DNA of 64,000 bases. Origin: Micromussa lordhowensis. Taxonomy: Eukaryota > Cnidaria > Anthozoa > Scleractinia > Lobophylliidae. Shown one piece after another: positions 24,211 to 36,800 of the stretch (the stretch's first letter is position 1; each line of letters starts with the position of its first letter). Made by a program: the position numbers and the translations under genes. Under the pieces are notes generated by a model that ran no database searches, had not been told where the DNA came from, and saw only the letters and a list, made by a program, of their open reading frames with translations. Where the stretch lies: positions 26,404,697 to 26,468,696 of the forward strand of contig OZ026604.1 of the NCBI GenBank assembly GCA_964020085.1, in the 5' to 3' direction.

Positions 24211-25256
24211 TCCAAATGCGAAGTATCGGAGCTGCGCGAAATCTCCCACTATGCTAATCAGCCCGCAGATCCCCAGGCGTGGCCGGCTGGCTGACTCGTT
24301 AGCCGAGCTTGACGCGTGTCGCAACTTGGCAAACTAATGGCACCAAAGCACTCCTGGGGTGGGTCCGGGTCCACATGCAAAGTTTCGGAGCTGCGCGACA
24401 TCTCGCACTATGCTAACCAGCCCGTTTGCTAATTAGCCGAACTTTGCGCGCGTCGCAACTTTGCAAACTAATACCACCAAAGCACTCCCGGGGTCGGTCC
24501 GGGTCCAAATGCGAAGTATCGGAGCTGCGCGAAATCTCCCACTATGCTAATCAGCCCGCAGATCCCCAGGCGTGGCCGGCTGGCTGACTCGTTAGCCGAG
24601 CTTGACGCGTGTCGCAACTTGGCAAACTAATGGCACCAAAGCACTCCTGGGGTGGGTCCGGGTCCACATGCAAAGTTTCGGAGCTGCGCGACATCTCGCA
24701 CTATGCTAACCAGCCCGTTTGCTAATTAGCCGAACTTTGCGCGCGTCGCAACTTTGCAAACTAATACCACCAAAGCACTCCCGGGGTCGGTCCGGGTCCA
24801 AATGCGAAGTATCGGAGCTGCGCGAAATCTCCCACTATGCTAATCAGCCCGCAGATCCCCAGGCGTGGCCGGCTGGCTGACTCGTTAGCCGAGCTTGACG
24901 CGTGTCGCAACTTGGCAAACTAATGGCACCAAAGCACTCCTGGGGTGGGTCCGGGTCCACATGCAAAGTTTCGGAGCTGCGCGACATCTCGCACTATGCT
25001 AACCAGCCCGTTTGCTAATTAGCCGAACTTTGCGCGCGTCGCAACTTTGCAAACTAATACCACCAAAGCACTCCCGGGGTCGGTCCGGGTCCAAATGCGA
25101 AGTATCGGAGCTGTGCGAAATCTCCCACTATGCTAATCAGCCCGCAGATCCCCAGGCGTGGCCGGCTGGCTGACTCGTTAGCCGAGCTTGACGCGTGTCG
25201 CAACTTGGCAAACTAATGGCACCAAAGCACTCCTGGGGTGGGTCCGGGTCCACATC
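24116..25256. repeat. Segment sharing a 1-bp deletion, copy 1
   Basis: The segment holds the CACCATGC haplotype (24116), the CpG transition CTGTGCG (25114) and a 1-bp deletion in A, where CACATGCAAAG becomes CACATCAAAG at 25255/25256. All three recur 5,566 bp later, which is 19 dimers minus the single deleted base. The deletion makes the following A subunit 133 bp and shifts the phase of all later units. Confidence 0.87.
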
Positions 25257-28200
25257 AAAGTTTCGGAGCTGCGCGACATCTCGCACTATGCTAACCAGCC
25301 CGTTTGCTAATTAGCCGAACTTTGCGCGCGTCGCAACTTTGCAAACTAATACCACCAAAGCACTCCCGGGGTCGGTCCGGGTCCAAATGCGAAGTATCGG
25401 AGCTGCGCGAAATCTCCCACTATGCTAATCAGCCCGCAGATCCCCAGGCGTGGCCGGCTGGCTGACTCGTTAGCCAAGCTTGACGCGTGTCGCAACTTGG
25501 CAAACTAATGGCACCAAAGCACTCCTGGGGTGGGTCCGGGTCCACATGCAAAGTTTCGGAGCTGCGCGACATCTCGCACTATGCTAACCAGCCCGTTTGC
25601 TAATTAGCCGAACTTTGCGCGCGTCGCAACTTTGCAAACTAATACCACCAAAGCACTCCCGGGGTTGGTCCGGGTCCAAATGCGAAGTATCGGAGCTGCG
25701 CGAAATCTCCCACTATGCTAATCAGCCCGCAGATCCCCAGGCGTGGCCGGCTGGCTGACTCGTTAGCCGAGCTTGACGCGTGTCGCAACTTGGCAAACTA
25801 ATGGCACCAAAGCACTCCTGGGGTGGGTCCGGGTCCACATGCAAAGTTTCGGAGCTGCGCGACATCTCGCACTATGCTAACCAGCCCGTTTGCTAATTAG
25901 CCGAACTTTGCGCGCGTCGCAACTTTGCAAACTAATACCACCAAAGCACTCCCGGGGTCGGTCCGGGTCCAAATGCGAAGTATCGGAGCTGCGCGAAATC
26001 TCCCACTATGCTAATCAGCCCGCAGATCCCCAGGCGTGGCCGGCTGGCTGACTCGTTAGCCGAGCTTGACGCGTGTCGCAACTTGGCAAACTAATGGCAC
26101 CAAAGCACTCCTGGGGTGGGTCCGGGTCCACATGCAAAGTTTCGGAGCTGCGCGACATCTCGCACTATGCTAACCAGCCCGTTTGCTAATTAGCCGAACT
26201 TTGCGCGCGTCGCAACTTTGCAAACTAATACCACCAAAGCACTCCCGGGGTCGGTCCGGGTCCAAATGCGAAGTATCGGAGCTGCGCGAAATCTCCCACT
26301 ATGCTAATCAGCCCGCAGATCCCCAGGCGTGGCCGGCTGGCTGACTCGTTAGCCGAGCTTGACGCGTGTCGCAACTTGGCAAACTAATGGCACCAAAGCA
26401 CTCCTGGGGTGGGTCCGGGTCCACATGCAAAGTTTCGGAGCTGCGCGACATCTCGCACTATGCTAACCAGCCCGTTTGCTAATTAGCCGAACTTTGCGCG
26501 CGTCGCAACTTTGCAAACTAATACCACCAAAGCACTCCCGGGGTCGGTCCGGGTCCAAATGCGAAGTATCGGAGCTGCGCGAAATCTCCCACTATGCTAA
26601 TCAGCCCGCAGATCCCCAGGCGTGGCCGGCTGGCTGACTCGTTAGCCGAGCTTGACGCGTGTCGCAACTTGGCAAACTAATGGCACCAAAGCACTCCTGG
26701 GGTGGGTCCGGGTCCACATGCAAAGTTTCGGAGCTGCGCGACATCTCGCACTATGCTAACCAGCCCGTTTGCTAATTAGCCGAACTTTGCGCGCGTCGCA
26801 ACTTTGCAAACTAATACCACCAAAGCACTCCCGGGGTCGGTCCGGGTCCAAATGCGAAGTATCGGAGCTGCGCGAAATCTCTCACTATGCTAATCAGCCC
26901 GCAGATCCCCAGGCGTGGCCGGCTGGCTGACTCGTTAGCCGAGCTTGACGCGTGTCGCAACTTGGCAAACTAATGGCACCAAAGCACTCCTGGGGTGGGT
27001 CTGGGTCCACATGCAAAGTTTCGGAGCTGCGCGACATCTCGCACTATCCTAACCAGCCCGTTTGCTAATTAGCCGAACTTTGCGCGCGTCGCAACTTTGC
27101 AAACTAATACCACCAAAGCACTCCCGGGGTCGGTCCGGGTCCAAATGCGAAGTATCGGAGCTGCGCGAAATCTCCCACTATGCTAATCAGCCCGCAGATC
27201 CCCAGGCGTGGCCGGCTGGCTGACTCGTTAGCCGAGCTTGACGCGTGTCGCAACTTGGCAAACTAATGGCACCAAAGCACTCCTGGGGTGGGTCCGGGTC
27301 CACATGCAAAGTTTCGGAGCTGCGCGACATCTCGCACTATGCTAACCAGCCCGTTTGCTAATTAGCCGAACTTTGCGCGCGTCGCAACTTTGCAAACTAA
27401 TACCACCAAAGCACTCCCGGGGTCGGTCCGGGTCCAAATGCGAAGTATCGGAGCTGCGCGAAATCTCCCACTATGCTAATCAGCCCGCAGATCCCCAGGC
27501 GTGGCCGGCTGGCTGACTCGTTAGCCGAGCTTGACGCGTGTCGCAACTTGGCAAACTAATGGCACCAAAGCACTCCTGGGGTGGGTCCGGGTCCACATGC
27601 AAAGTTTCGGAGCTGCGCGACATCTCGCACTATGCCAACCAGCCCGTTTGCTAATTAGCCGAACTTTGCGCGCGTCGCAACTTTGCAAACTAATACAACC
27701 AAAGCACTCCCGGGGTCGGTCCGGGTCCAAATGCGAAGTATCGGAGCTGCGCGAAATCTCCCACTATGCTAATCAGCCCGCAGATCCCCAGGCATGGCCG
27801 GCTGGCTGACTCGTTAGCCGAGCTTGACGCGTGTCGCAACTTGGCAAACTAATGGCACCAAAGCACTCCTGGGGTGGGTCCGGGTCCACATGCAAAGTTT
27901 CGGAGCTGCGCGACATCTCGCACTATGCTAACCAGCCCGTTTGCTAATTAGCCGAACTTTGCGCGCGTCGCAACTTTGCAAACTAATACCACCAAAGCAC
28001 TCCCGGGGTCGGTCCGGGTCCAAATGCGAAGTATCGGAGCTGCGCGAAATCTCCCACTATGCTAATCAGCCCGCAGATCCCCAGGCGTGGCCGGCTGGCT
28101 GACTCGTTAGCCGAGCTTGACGCGTGTCGCAACTTGGCAAACTAATGGCACCAAAGCACTCCTGGGGTGGGTCCGGGTCCACATGCAAAGTTTCGGAGCT

Positions 28201-29681
28201 GCGCGACATCTCGCACTATGCTAACCAGCCCGTTTGCTAATTAGCCGAACTTTGCGCGCGTCGCAACTTTGCAAACTAATACCACCAAAGCACTCCCGGG
28301 GTCGGTCCGGGTCCAAATGCGAAGTATCGGAGCTGCGCGAAATCTCCCACTATGCTAATCAGCCCGCAGATCCCCAGGCGTGGCCGGCTGGCTGACTCGT
28401 TAGCCGAGCTTGACGCGTGTCGCAACTTGGCAAACTAATGGCACCAAAGCACTCCTGGGGTGGGTCCGGGTCCACATGCAAAGTTTCGGAGCTGCGCGAC
28501 ATCTCGCACTATGCTAACCAGCCCGTTTGCTAATTAGCCGAACTTTGCGCGCGTCGCAACTTTGCAAACTAATACCACCAAAGCACTCCCGGGGTCGGTC
28601 CGGGTCCAAATGCGAAGTATCGGAGCTGCGCGAAATCTCCCACTATGCTAATCAGCCCGCAGATCCCCAGGCGTGGCCGGCTGGCTGACTCGTTAGCCGA
28701 GCTTGACGCGTGTCGCAACTTGGCAAACTAATGGCACCAAAGCACTCCTGGGGTGGGTCCGGGTCCACATGCAAAGTTTCGGAGCTGCGCGACATCTCGC
28801 ACTATGCTAACCAGCCCGTTTGCTAATTAGCCGAACTTTGCGCGCGTCGCAACTTTGCAAACTAATACCACCAAAGCACTCCCGGGGTCGGTCCGGGTCC
28901 AAATGCGAAGTATCGGAGCTGCGCGAAATCTCCCACTATGCTAATCAGCCCGCAGATCCCCAGGCGTGGCCGGCTGGCTGACTCGTTAGCCGAGCTTGAC
29001 GCGTGTCGCAACTTGGCAAACTAATGGCACCAAAGCACTCCTGGGGTGGGTCCGGGTCCACATGCAAAGTTTCGGAGCTGCGCGACATCTCGCACTATGC
29101 TAACCAGCCTGTTTGCTAATTAGCCGAACTTTGCGCGCGTCGCAACTTTGCAAACTAATACCACCAAAGCACTCCCGGGGTCGGTCCGGGTCCAAATGCA
29201 AAGTATCGGAGCTGCGCGAAATCTCCCACTATGCTAATCAGCCCGCAGATCCCCAGGCGTGGCCGGCGGGCTGACTCGTTAGCCGAGCTTGACGCGTGTC
29301 GCAACTTGGCAAACTAATGGCACCAAAGCACTCCTGGGGTGGGTCCGGGTCCACATGCAAAGTTTCGGAGCTGCGCGACATCTCGCACTATGCTAACCAG
29401 CCCGTTTGCTAATTAGCCGAACTTTGCGCGCGTCGCAACTTTGCAAACTAATACCACCAAAGCACTCCCGGGGTCGGTCCGGGTCCAAATGCGAAGTATC
29501 GGAGCTGCGCGAAATCTCCCACTATGCTAATCAGCCCGCAGATCCCCAGGCGTGGCCGGCTGGCTGACTCGTTAGCCGAGCTTGACGCGTGTCGCAACTT
29601 GGCAAACTAATGGCACCAAAGCACTCCTGGGGTGGGTCCGGGTCCACATGCAAAGTTTCGGAGCTGCGCGACATCTCGCAC
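25257..29681. repeat. Mosaic satellite array between shared-deletion segments
   Basis: These dimers carry scattered variants: GCCAAGCTTG at about 25,476 (a new AAGCTT), GGGGTTGG at about 25,666, TATCCTA at about 27,049, and GCCTGTT, TGCAAAG and GGCGGGC in one dimer at 29,110-29,270. The segment 26882-27809 is the second full copy of the 17.8-kb haplotype. It lacks GCTGCTCGAC, so that change arose after this copy separated. No non-satellite sequence was seen. Confidence 0.85.
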
Positions 29682-30822
29682 CATGCTAACCAGCCCGTTT
29701 GCTAATTAGCGGAACTTTGCGCGCGTCGCAACTTTGCAAACTAATACCACCAAAGCACTCCCGGGGTCGGTCCTGGTCCAAATGCGAAGTATCGGAGCTG
29801 CGCGAAATCTCCCACTATGCTAATCAGCCCGCAGAACCCCAGGCGTGGCCGGCTGGCTGACTCGTTAGCCGAGCTTGACGCGTGTCGCAACTTGGCAAAC
29901 TAATGGCACCAAAGCACTCCTGGGGTGGGTCCGGGTCCACATGCAAAGTTTCGGAGCTGCGCGACATCTCGCACTATGCTAACCAGCCCGTTTGCTAATT
30001 AGCCGAACTTTGCGCGCGTCGCAACTTTGCAAACTAATACCACCAAAGCACTCCCGGGGTCGGTCCGGGTCCAAATGCGAAGTATCGGAGCTGCGCGAAA
30101 TCTCCCACTATGCTAATCAGCCCGCAGATCCCCAGGCGTGGCCGGCTGGCTGACTCGTTAGCCGAGCTTGACGCGTGTCGCAACTTGGCAAACTAATGGC
30201 ACCAAAGCACTCCTGGGGTGGGTCCGGGTCCACATGCAAAGTTTCGGAGCTGCGCGACATCTCGCACTATGCTAACCAGCCCGTTTGCTAATTAGCCGAA
30301 CTTTGCGCGCGTCGCAACTTTGCAAACTAATACCACCAAAGCACTCCCGGGGTCGGTCCGGGTCCAAATGCGAAGTATCGGAGCTGCGCGAAATCTCCCA
30401 CTATGCTAATCAGCCCGCAGATCCCCAGGCGTGGCCGGCTGGCTGACTCGTTAGCCGAGCTTGACGCGTGTCGCAACTTGGCAAACTAATGGCACCAAAG
30501 CACTCCTGGGGTGGGTCCGGGTCCACATGCAAAGTTTCGGAGCTGCGCGACATCTCGCACTATGCTAACCAGCCCGTTTGCTAATTAGCCGAACTTTGCG
30601 CGCGTCGCAACTTTGCAAACTAATACCACCAAAGCACTCCCGGGGTCGGTCCGGGTCCAAATGCGAAGTATCGGAGCTGTGCGAAATCTCCCACTATGCT
30701 AATCAGCCCGCAGATCCCCAGGCGTGGCCGGCTGGCTGACTCGTTAGCCGAGCTTGACGCGTGTCGCAACTTGGCAAACTAATGGCACCAAAGCACTCCT
30801 GGGGTGGGTCCGGGTCCACATC
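29682..30822. repeat. Segment sharing a 1-bp deletion, copy 2
   Basis: It carries CACCATGC (29682), GTCCTGG (about 29,774), CTGTGCG (30680) and the same 1-bp deletion (30821/30822). Private to this copy are AGAACCCC at about 29,835 and, just beyond it, GCGTGCG at about 30,893. The shared deletion is strong evidence of common descent with the segment at 24116-25256. Confidence 0.87.
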
Positions 30823-33800
30823 AAAGTTTCGGAGCTGCGCGACATCTCGCACTATGCTAACCAGCCCGTTTGCTAATTAGCCGAACTTTGCGTGCGTCGC
30901 AACTTTGCAAACTAATACCACCAAAGCACTCCCGGGGTCGGTCCGGGTCCAAATGCGAAGTATCGGAGCTGCGCGAAATCTCCCACTATGCTAATCAGCC
31001 CGCAGATCCCCAGGCGTGGCCGGCTGGCTGACTCGTTAGCCGAGCTTGACGCGTGTCGCAACTTGGCAAACTAATGGCACCAAAGCACTCCTGGGGTGGG
31101 TCCGGGTCCACATGCAAAGTTTCGGAGCTGCGCGACATCTCGCACTATGCTAACCAGCCCGTTTGCTAATTAGCCGAACTTTGCGCGCGTCGCAACTTTG
31201 CAAACTAATACCACCAAAGCACTCCCGGGGTCGGTCCGGGTCCAAATGCGAAGTATCGGAGCTGCGCGAAATCTCCCACTATGCTAATCAGCCCGCAGAT
31301 CCCCAGGCGTGGCCGGCTGGCTGACTCGTTAGCCGAGCTTGACGCGTGTCGCAACTTGGCAAACTAATGGCACCAAAGCACTCCTGGGGTGGGTCCGGGT
31401 CCACATGCAAAGTTTCGGAGCTGCGCGACATCTCGCACTATGCTAACCAGCCCGTTTGCTAATTAGCCGAACTTTGCGCGCGTCGCAACTTTGCAAACTA
31501 ATACCACCAAAGCACTCCCGGGGTCGGTCCGGGTCCAAATGCGAAGTATCGGAGCTGCGCGAAATCTCCCACTATGCTAATCAGCCCGCAGATCCCCAGG
31601 CGTGGCCGGCTGGCTGACTCGTTAGCCGAGCTTGACGCGTGTCGCAACTTGGCAAACTAATGGCACCAAAGCACTCCTGGGGTGGGTCCGGGTCCACATG
31701 CAAAGTTTCGGAGCTGCGCGACATCTCGCACTATGCTAACCAGCCCGTTTGCTAATTAGCCGAACTTTGCGCGCGTCGCAACTTTGCAAACTAATACCAC
31801 CAAAGCACTCCCGGGGTCGGTCCGTGTCCAAATGCGAAGTATCGGAGCTGCGCGAAATCTCCCACTATGCTAATCAGCCCGCAGATCCCCAGGCGTGGCC
31901 GGCTGGCTGACTCGTTAGCCGAGCTTGACGCGTGTCGCAACTTGGCAAACTAATGGCACCAAAGCACTCCTGGGGTGGGTCCGGGTCCACATGCAAAGTT
32001 TCGGAGCTGCGCGACATCTCGCACTATGCTAACCAGCCCGTTTGCTAATTAGCCGAACTTTGCGCGCGTCGCAACTTTGCAAACTAATACCACCAAAGCA
32101 CTCCCGGGGTCGGTCCGGGTCCAAATGCGAAGTATCGGAGCTGCGCGAAATCTCCCACTATGCTAATCAGCCCGCAGATCCCCAGGCGTGGCCGGCTGGC
32201 TGACTCGTTAGCCGAGCTTGACGCGTGTCGCAACTTGGCAAACTAATGGCACCAAAGCACTCCTGGGGTGGGTCCGGGTCCACATGCAAAGTTTCGGAGC
32301 TGCGCGACATCTCGCACTATGCTAACCAGCCCGTTTGCTAATTAGCCGAACTTTGCGCGCGTCGCAACTTTGCAAACTAATACCACCAAAGCACTCCCGG
32401 GGTCGGTCCGGGTCCAAATGCGAAGTATCGGAGCTGCGCGAAATCTCCCACTATGCTAATCAGCCCGCAGATCCCCAGGCGTGGCCGGCTGGCTGACTCG
32501 TTAGCCGAGCTTGACGCGTGTCGCAACTTGGCAAACTAATGGCACCAAAGCACTCCTGGGGTGGGTCCGGGTCCACATGCAAAGTTTCGGAGCTGCGCGA
32601 CATCTCGCACTATGCTAACCAGCCCGTTTGCTAATTAGCCGAACTTTGCGCGCGTCGCAACTTTGCAAACTAATACCACCAAAGCACTCCCGGGGTCGGT
32701 CCGGGTCCAAATGCGAAGTATCGGAGCTGCGCGAAATCTCCCACTATGCTAATCAGCCCGCAGATCCCCAGGCGTGGCCGGCTGGCTGACTCGTTAGCCG
32801 AGCTTGACGCGTGTCGCAACTTGGCAAACTAATGGCACCAAAGCACTCCTGGGGTGGGTCCGGGTCCACATGCAAAGTTTCGGAGCTGCGCGACATCTCG
32901 CACTATGCTAACCAGCCCGTTTGCTAATTAGCCGAACTTTGCGCGCGTCGCAACTTTGCAAACTAATACCACCAAAGCACTCCCGGGGTCGGTCCGGGTC
33001 CAAATGCGAAGTATCGGAGCTGCGCGAAATCTCCCACTATGCTAATCAGCCCGCAGATCCCCAGGCGTGGCCGGCTGGCTGACTCGTTAGCCGAGCTTGA
33101 CGCGTGTCGCAACTTGGCAAACTAATGGCACCAAAGCACTCCTGGGGTGGGTCCGGGTCCACATGCAAAGTTTCGGAGCTGCGCGACATCTCGCACTATG
33201 CTAACCAGCCCGTTTGCTAATTAGCCGAACTTTGCGCGCGTCGCAACTTTGCAAACTAATACCACCAAAGCACTCCCGGGGTCGGTCCGGGTCCAAATGC
33301 GAAGTATCGGAGCTGCGCGAAATCTCCCACTATGCTAATCAGCCCGCGGATCCCCAGGCGTGGCCGGCTGGCTGACTCGTTAGCCGAGCTTGACGCGTGT
33401 CGCAACTTGGCAAACTAATGGCACCAAAGCACTCCTGGGGTGGGTCCGGGTCCACATGCAAAGTTTCGGAGCTGCGCGACATCTCGCACTATGCTAACCA
33501 GCCCGTTTGCTAATTAGCCGAACTTTGCGCGCGTCGCAACTTTGCAAACTAATACCACCAAAGCACTCCCGGGGTCGGTCCGGGTCCAAATGCGAAGTAT
33601 CGGAGCTGCGCGAAATCTCCCACTATGCTAATCAGCCCGCAGATCCCCAGGCGTGGCCGGCTGGCTGACTCGTTAGCCGAGCTTGACGCGTGTCGCAACT
33701 TGGCAAACTAATGGCACCAAAGCACTCCTGGGGTGGGTCCGGGTCCACATGCAAAGTTTCGGAGCTGCGCGACATCTCGCACTATGCTAACCAGCCCGTT

Positions 33801-36800
33801 TGCTAATTAGCCGAACTTTGCGCGCGTCGCAACTTTGCAAACTAATACCACCAAAGCACTCCCGGGGTCGGTCCGGGTCCAAATGCGAAGTATCGGAGCT
33901 GCGCGAAATCTCCCACTATGCTAATCAGCCCGTAGATCCCCAGGCGTGGCCGGCTGGCTGACTCGTTAGCCGAGCTTGACGCGTGTCGCAACTTGGCAAA
34001 CTAATGGCACCAAAGCACTCCTGGGGTGGGTCCGGGTCCACATGCAAAGTTTCGGAGCTGCGCGACATCTCGCACTATGCTAACCAGCCCGTTTGCTAAT
34101 TAGCCGAACTTTGCGCGCGTCGCAACTTTGCAAACTAATACCACCAAAGCACTCCCGGGGTCGGTCCGGGTCCAAATGCGAAGTATCGGAGCTGCGCGAA
34201 ATCTCCCACTATGCTAATCAGCCCGCAGATCCCCAGGCGTGGCCGGCTGGCTGACTCGTTAGCCGAGCTTGACGCGTGTCGCAACTTGGCAAACTAATGG
34301 CACCAAAGCACTCCTGGGGTGGGTCCGGGTCCACATGCAAAGTTTCGGAGCTGCGCGACATCTCGCACTATGCTAACCAGCCCGTTTGCTAATTAGCCGA
34401 ACTTTGCGCGCGTCGCAACTTTGCAAACTAATACCACCAAAGCACTCCCGGGGTCGGTCCGGGTCCAAATGCGAAGTATCGGAGCTGCGCGAAATCTCCC
34501 ACTATGCTAATCAGCCCGCAGATCCCCAGGCGTGGCCGGCTGGCTGACTCGTTAGCCGAGCTTGACGCGTGTCGCAACTTGGCAAACTAATGGCACCAAA
34601 GCACTCCTGGGGTGGGTCCGGGTCCACATGCAAAGTTTCGGAGCTGCGCGACATCTCGCACTATGCTAACCAGCCCGTTTGCTAATTAGCCGAACTTTGC
34701 GCGCGTCGCAACTTTGCAAACTAATACCACCAAAGCACTCCCGGGGTCGGTCCGGGTCCAAATGCGAAGTATCGGAGCTGCGCGAAATCTCCCACTATGC
34801 TAATCAGCCCGCAGATCCCCAGGCGTGGCCGGCTGGCTGACTCGTTAGCCGAGCTTGACGCGTGTCGCAACTTGGCAAACTAATGGCACCAAAGCACTCC
34901 TGGGGTGGGTCCGGGTCCACATGCAAAGTTTCGGAGCTGCGCGACATCTCGCACTATGCTAACCAGCCCGTTTGCTAATTAGCCGAACTTTGCGCGCGTC
35001 GCAACTTTGCAAACTAATACCACCAAAGCACTCCCGGGGTCGGTCCGGGTCCAAATGCGAAGTATCGGAGCTGCGCGAAATCTCCCACTATGCTAATCAG
35101 CCCGCAGATCCCCAGGCGTGGCCGGCTGGCTGACTCGTTAGCCGAGCTTGACGCGTGTCGCAACTTGGCAAACTAATGGCACCAAAGCACTCCTGGGGTG
35201 GGTCCGGGTCCACATGCAAAGTTTCGGAGCTGCGCGACATCTCGCACTATGCTAACCAGCCCGTTTGCTAATTAGCCGAACTTTGCGCGCGTCGCAACTT
35301 TGCAAACTAATACCACCAAAGCACTCCCGGGGTCGGTCCGGGTCCAAATGCGAAGTATCGGAGCTGCGCGAAATCTCCCACTATGCTAATCAGCCCGCAG
35401 ATCCCCAGGCGTGGCCGGCTGGCTGACTCGTTAGCCGAGCTTGACGCGTGTCGCAACTTGGCAAACTAATGGCACCAAAGCACTCCTGGGGTGGGTCCGG
35501 GTCCACATGCAAAGTTTCGGAGCTGCGCGACATCTCGCACTATGCTAACCAGCCCGTTTGCTAATTAGCCGAACTTTGCGCGCGTCGCAACTTTGCAAAC
35601 TAATACCACCAAAGCACTCCCGGGGTCGGTCCGGGTCCAAATGCGAAGTATCGGAGCTGCGCGAAATCTCCCACTATGCTAATCAGCCCGCAGATCCCCA
35701 GGCGTGGCCGGCTGGCTGACTCGTTAGCCGAGCTTGACGCGTGTCGCAACTTGGCAAACTAATGGCACCAAAGCACTCCTGGGGTGGGTCCGGGTCCACA
35801 TGCAAAGTTTCGGAGCTGCGCGACATCTCGCACTATGCTAACCAGCCCGTTTGCTAATTAGCCGAACTTTGCGCGCGTCGCAACTTTGCAAACTAATACC
35901 ACCAAAGCACTCCCGGGGTCGGTCCGGGTCCAAATGCGAAGTATCGGAGCTGCGCGAAATCTCCCACTATGCTAATCAGCCCGCAGATCCCCAGGCGTGG
36001 CCGGCTGGCTGACTCGTTAGCCGAGCTTGACGCGTGTCGCAACTTGGCAAACTAATGGCACCAAAGCACTCCTGGGGTGGGTCCGGGTCCACATGCAAAG
36101 TTTCGGAGCTGCGCGACATCTCGCACTATGCTAACCAGCCCGTTTGCTAATTAGCCGAACTTTGCGCGCGTCGCAACTTTGCAAACTAATACCACCAAAG
36201 CACTCCCGGGGTCGGTCCGGGTCCAAATGCGAAGTATCGGAGCTGCGCGAAATCTCCCACTATGCTAATCAGCCCGCAGATCCCCAGGCGTGGCCGGCTG
36301 GCTGACTCGTTAGCCGAGCTTGACGCGTGTCGCAACTTGGCAAACTAATGGCACCAAAGCACTCCTGGGGTGGGTCCGGGTCCACATGCAAAGTTTCGGA
36401 GCTGCGCGACATCTCGCACTATGCTAACCAGCCCGTTTGCTAATTAGCCGAACTTTGCGCGCGTCGCAACTTTGCAAACTAATACCACCAAAGCACTCCC
36501 GGGGTCGGTCCGGGTCCAAATGCGAAGTATCGGAGCTGCGCGAAATCTCCCACTATGCTAATCAGCCCGCAGATCCCCAGGCGTGGCCGGCTGGCTGACT
36601 CGTTAGCCGAGCTTGACGCGTGTCGCAACTTGGCAAACTAATGGCACCAAAGCACTCCTGGGGTGGGTCCGGGTCCACATGCAAAGTTTCGGAGCTGCGC
36701 GACATCTCGCACTATGCTAACCAGCCCGTTTGCTAATTAGCCGAACTTTGCGCGCGTCGCAACTTTGCAAACTAATACCACCAAAGCACTCCCGGGGTCG

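Noticed and set aside
11993..27809. Overlapping 69- and 92-residue open frames on opposite strands at 12.0, 18.4, 20.8 and 27.5 kb
   Set aside because: Both frames open through stop-removing substitutions such as TGCTAAC to TGCCAAC or TGCTTAC. They recur only because the block was duplicated. A 293-bp period is not a multiple of three, so no frame can extend through the array.
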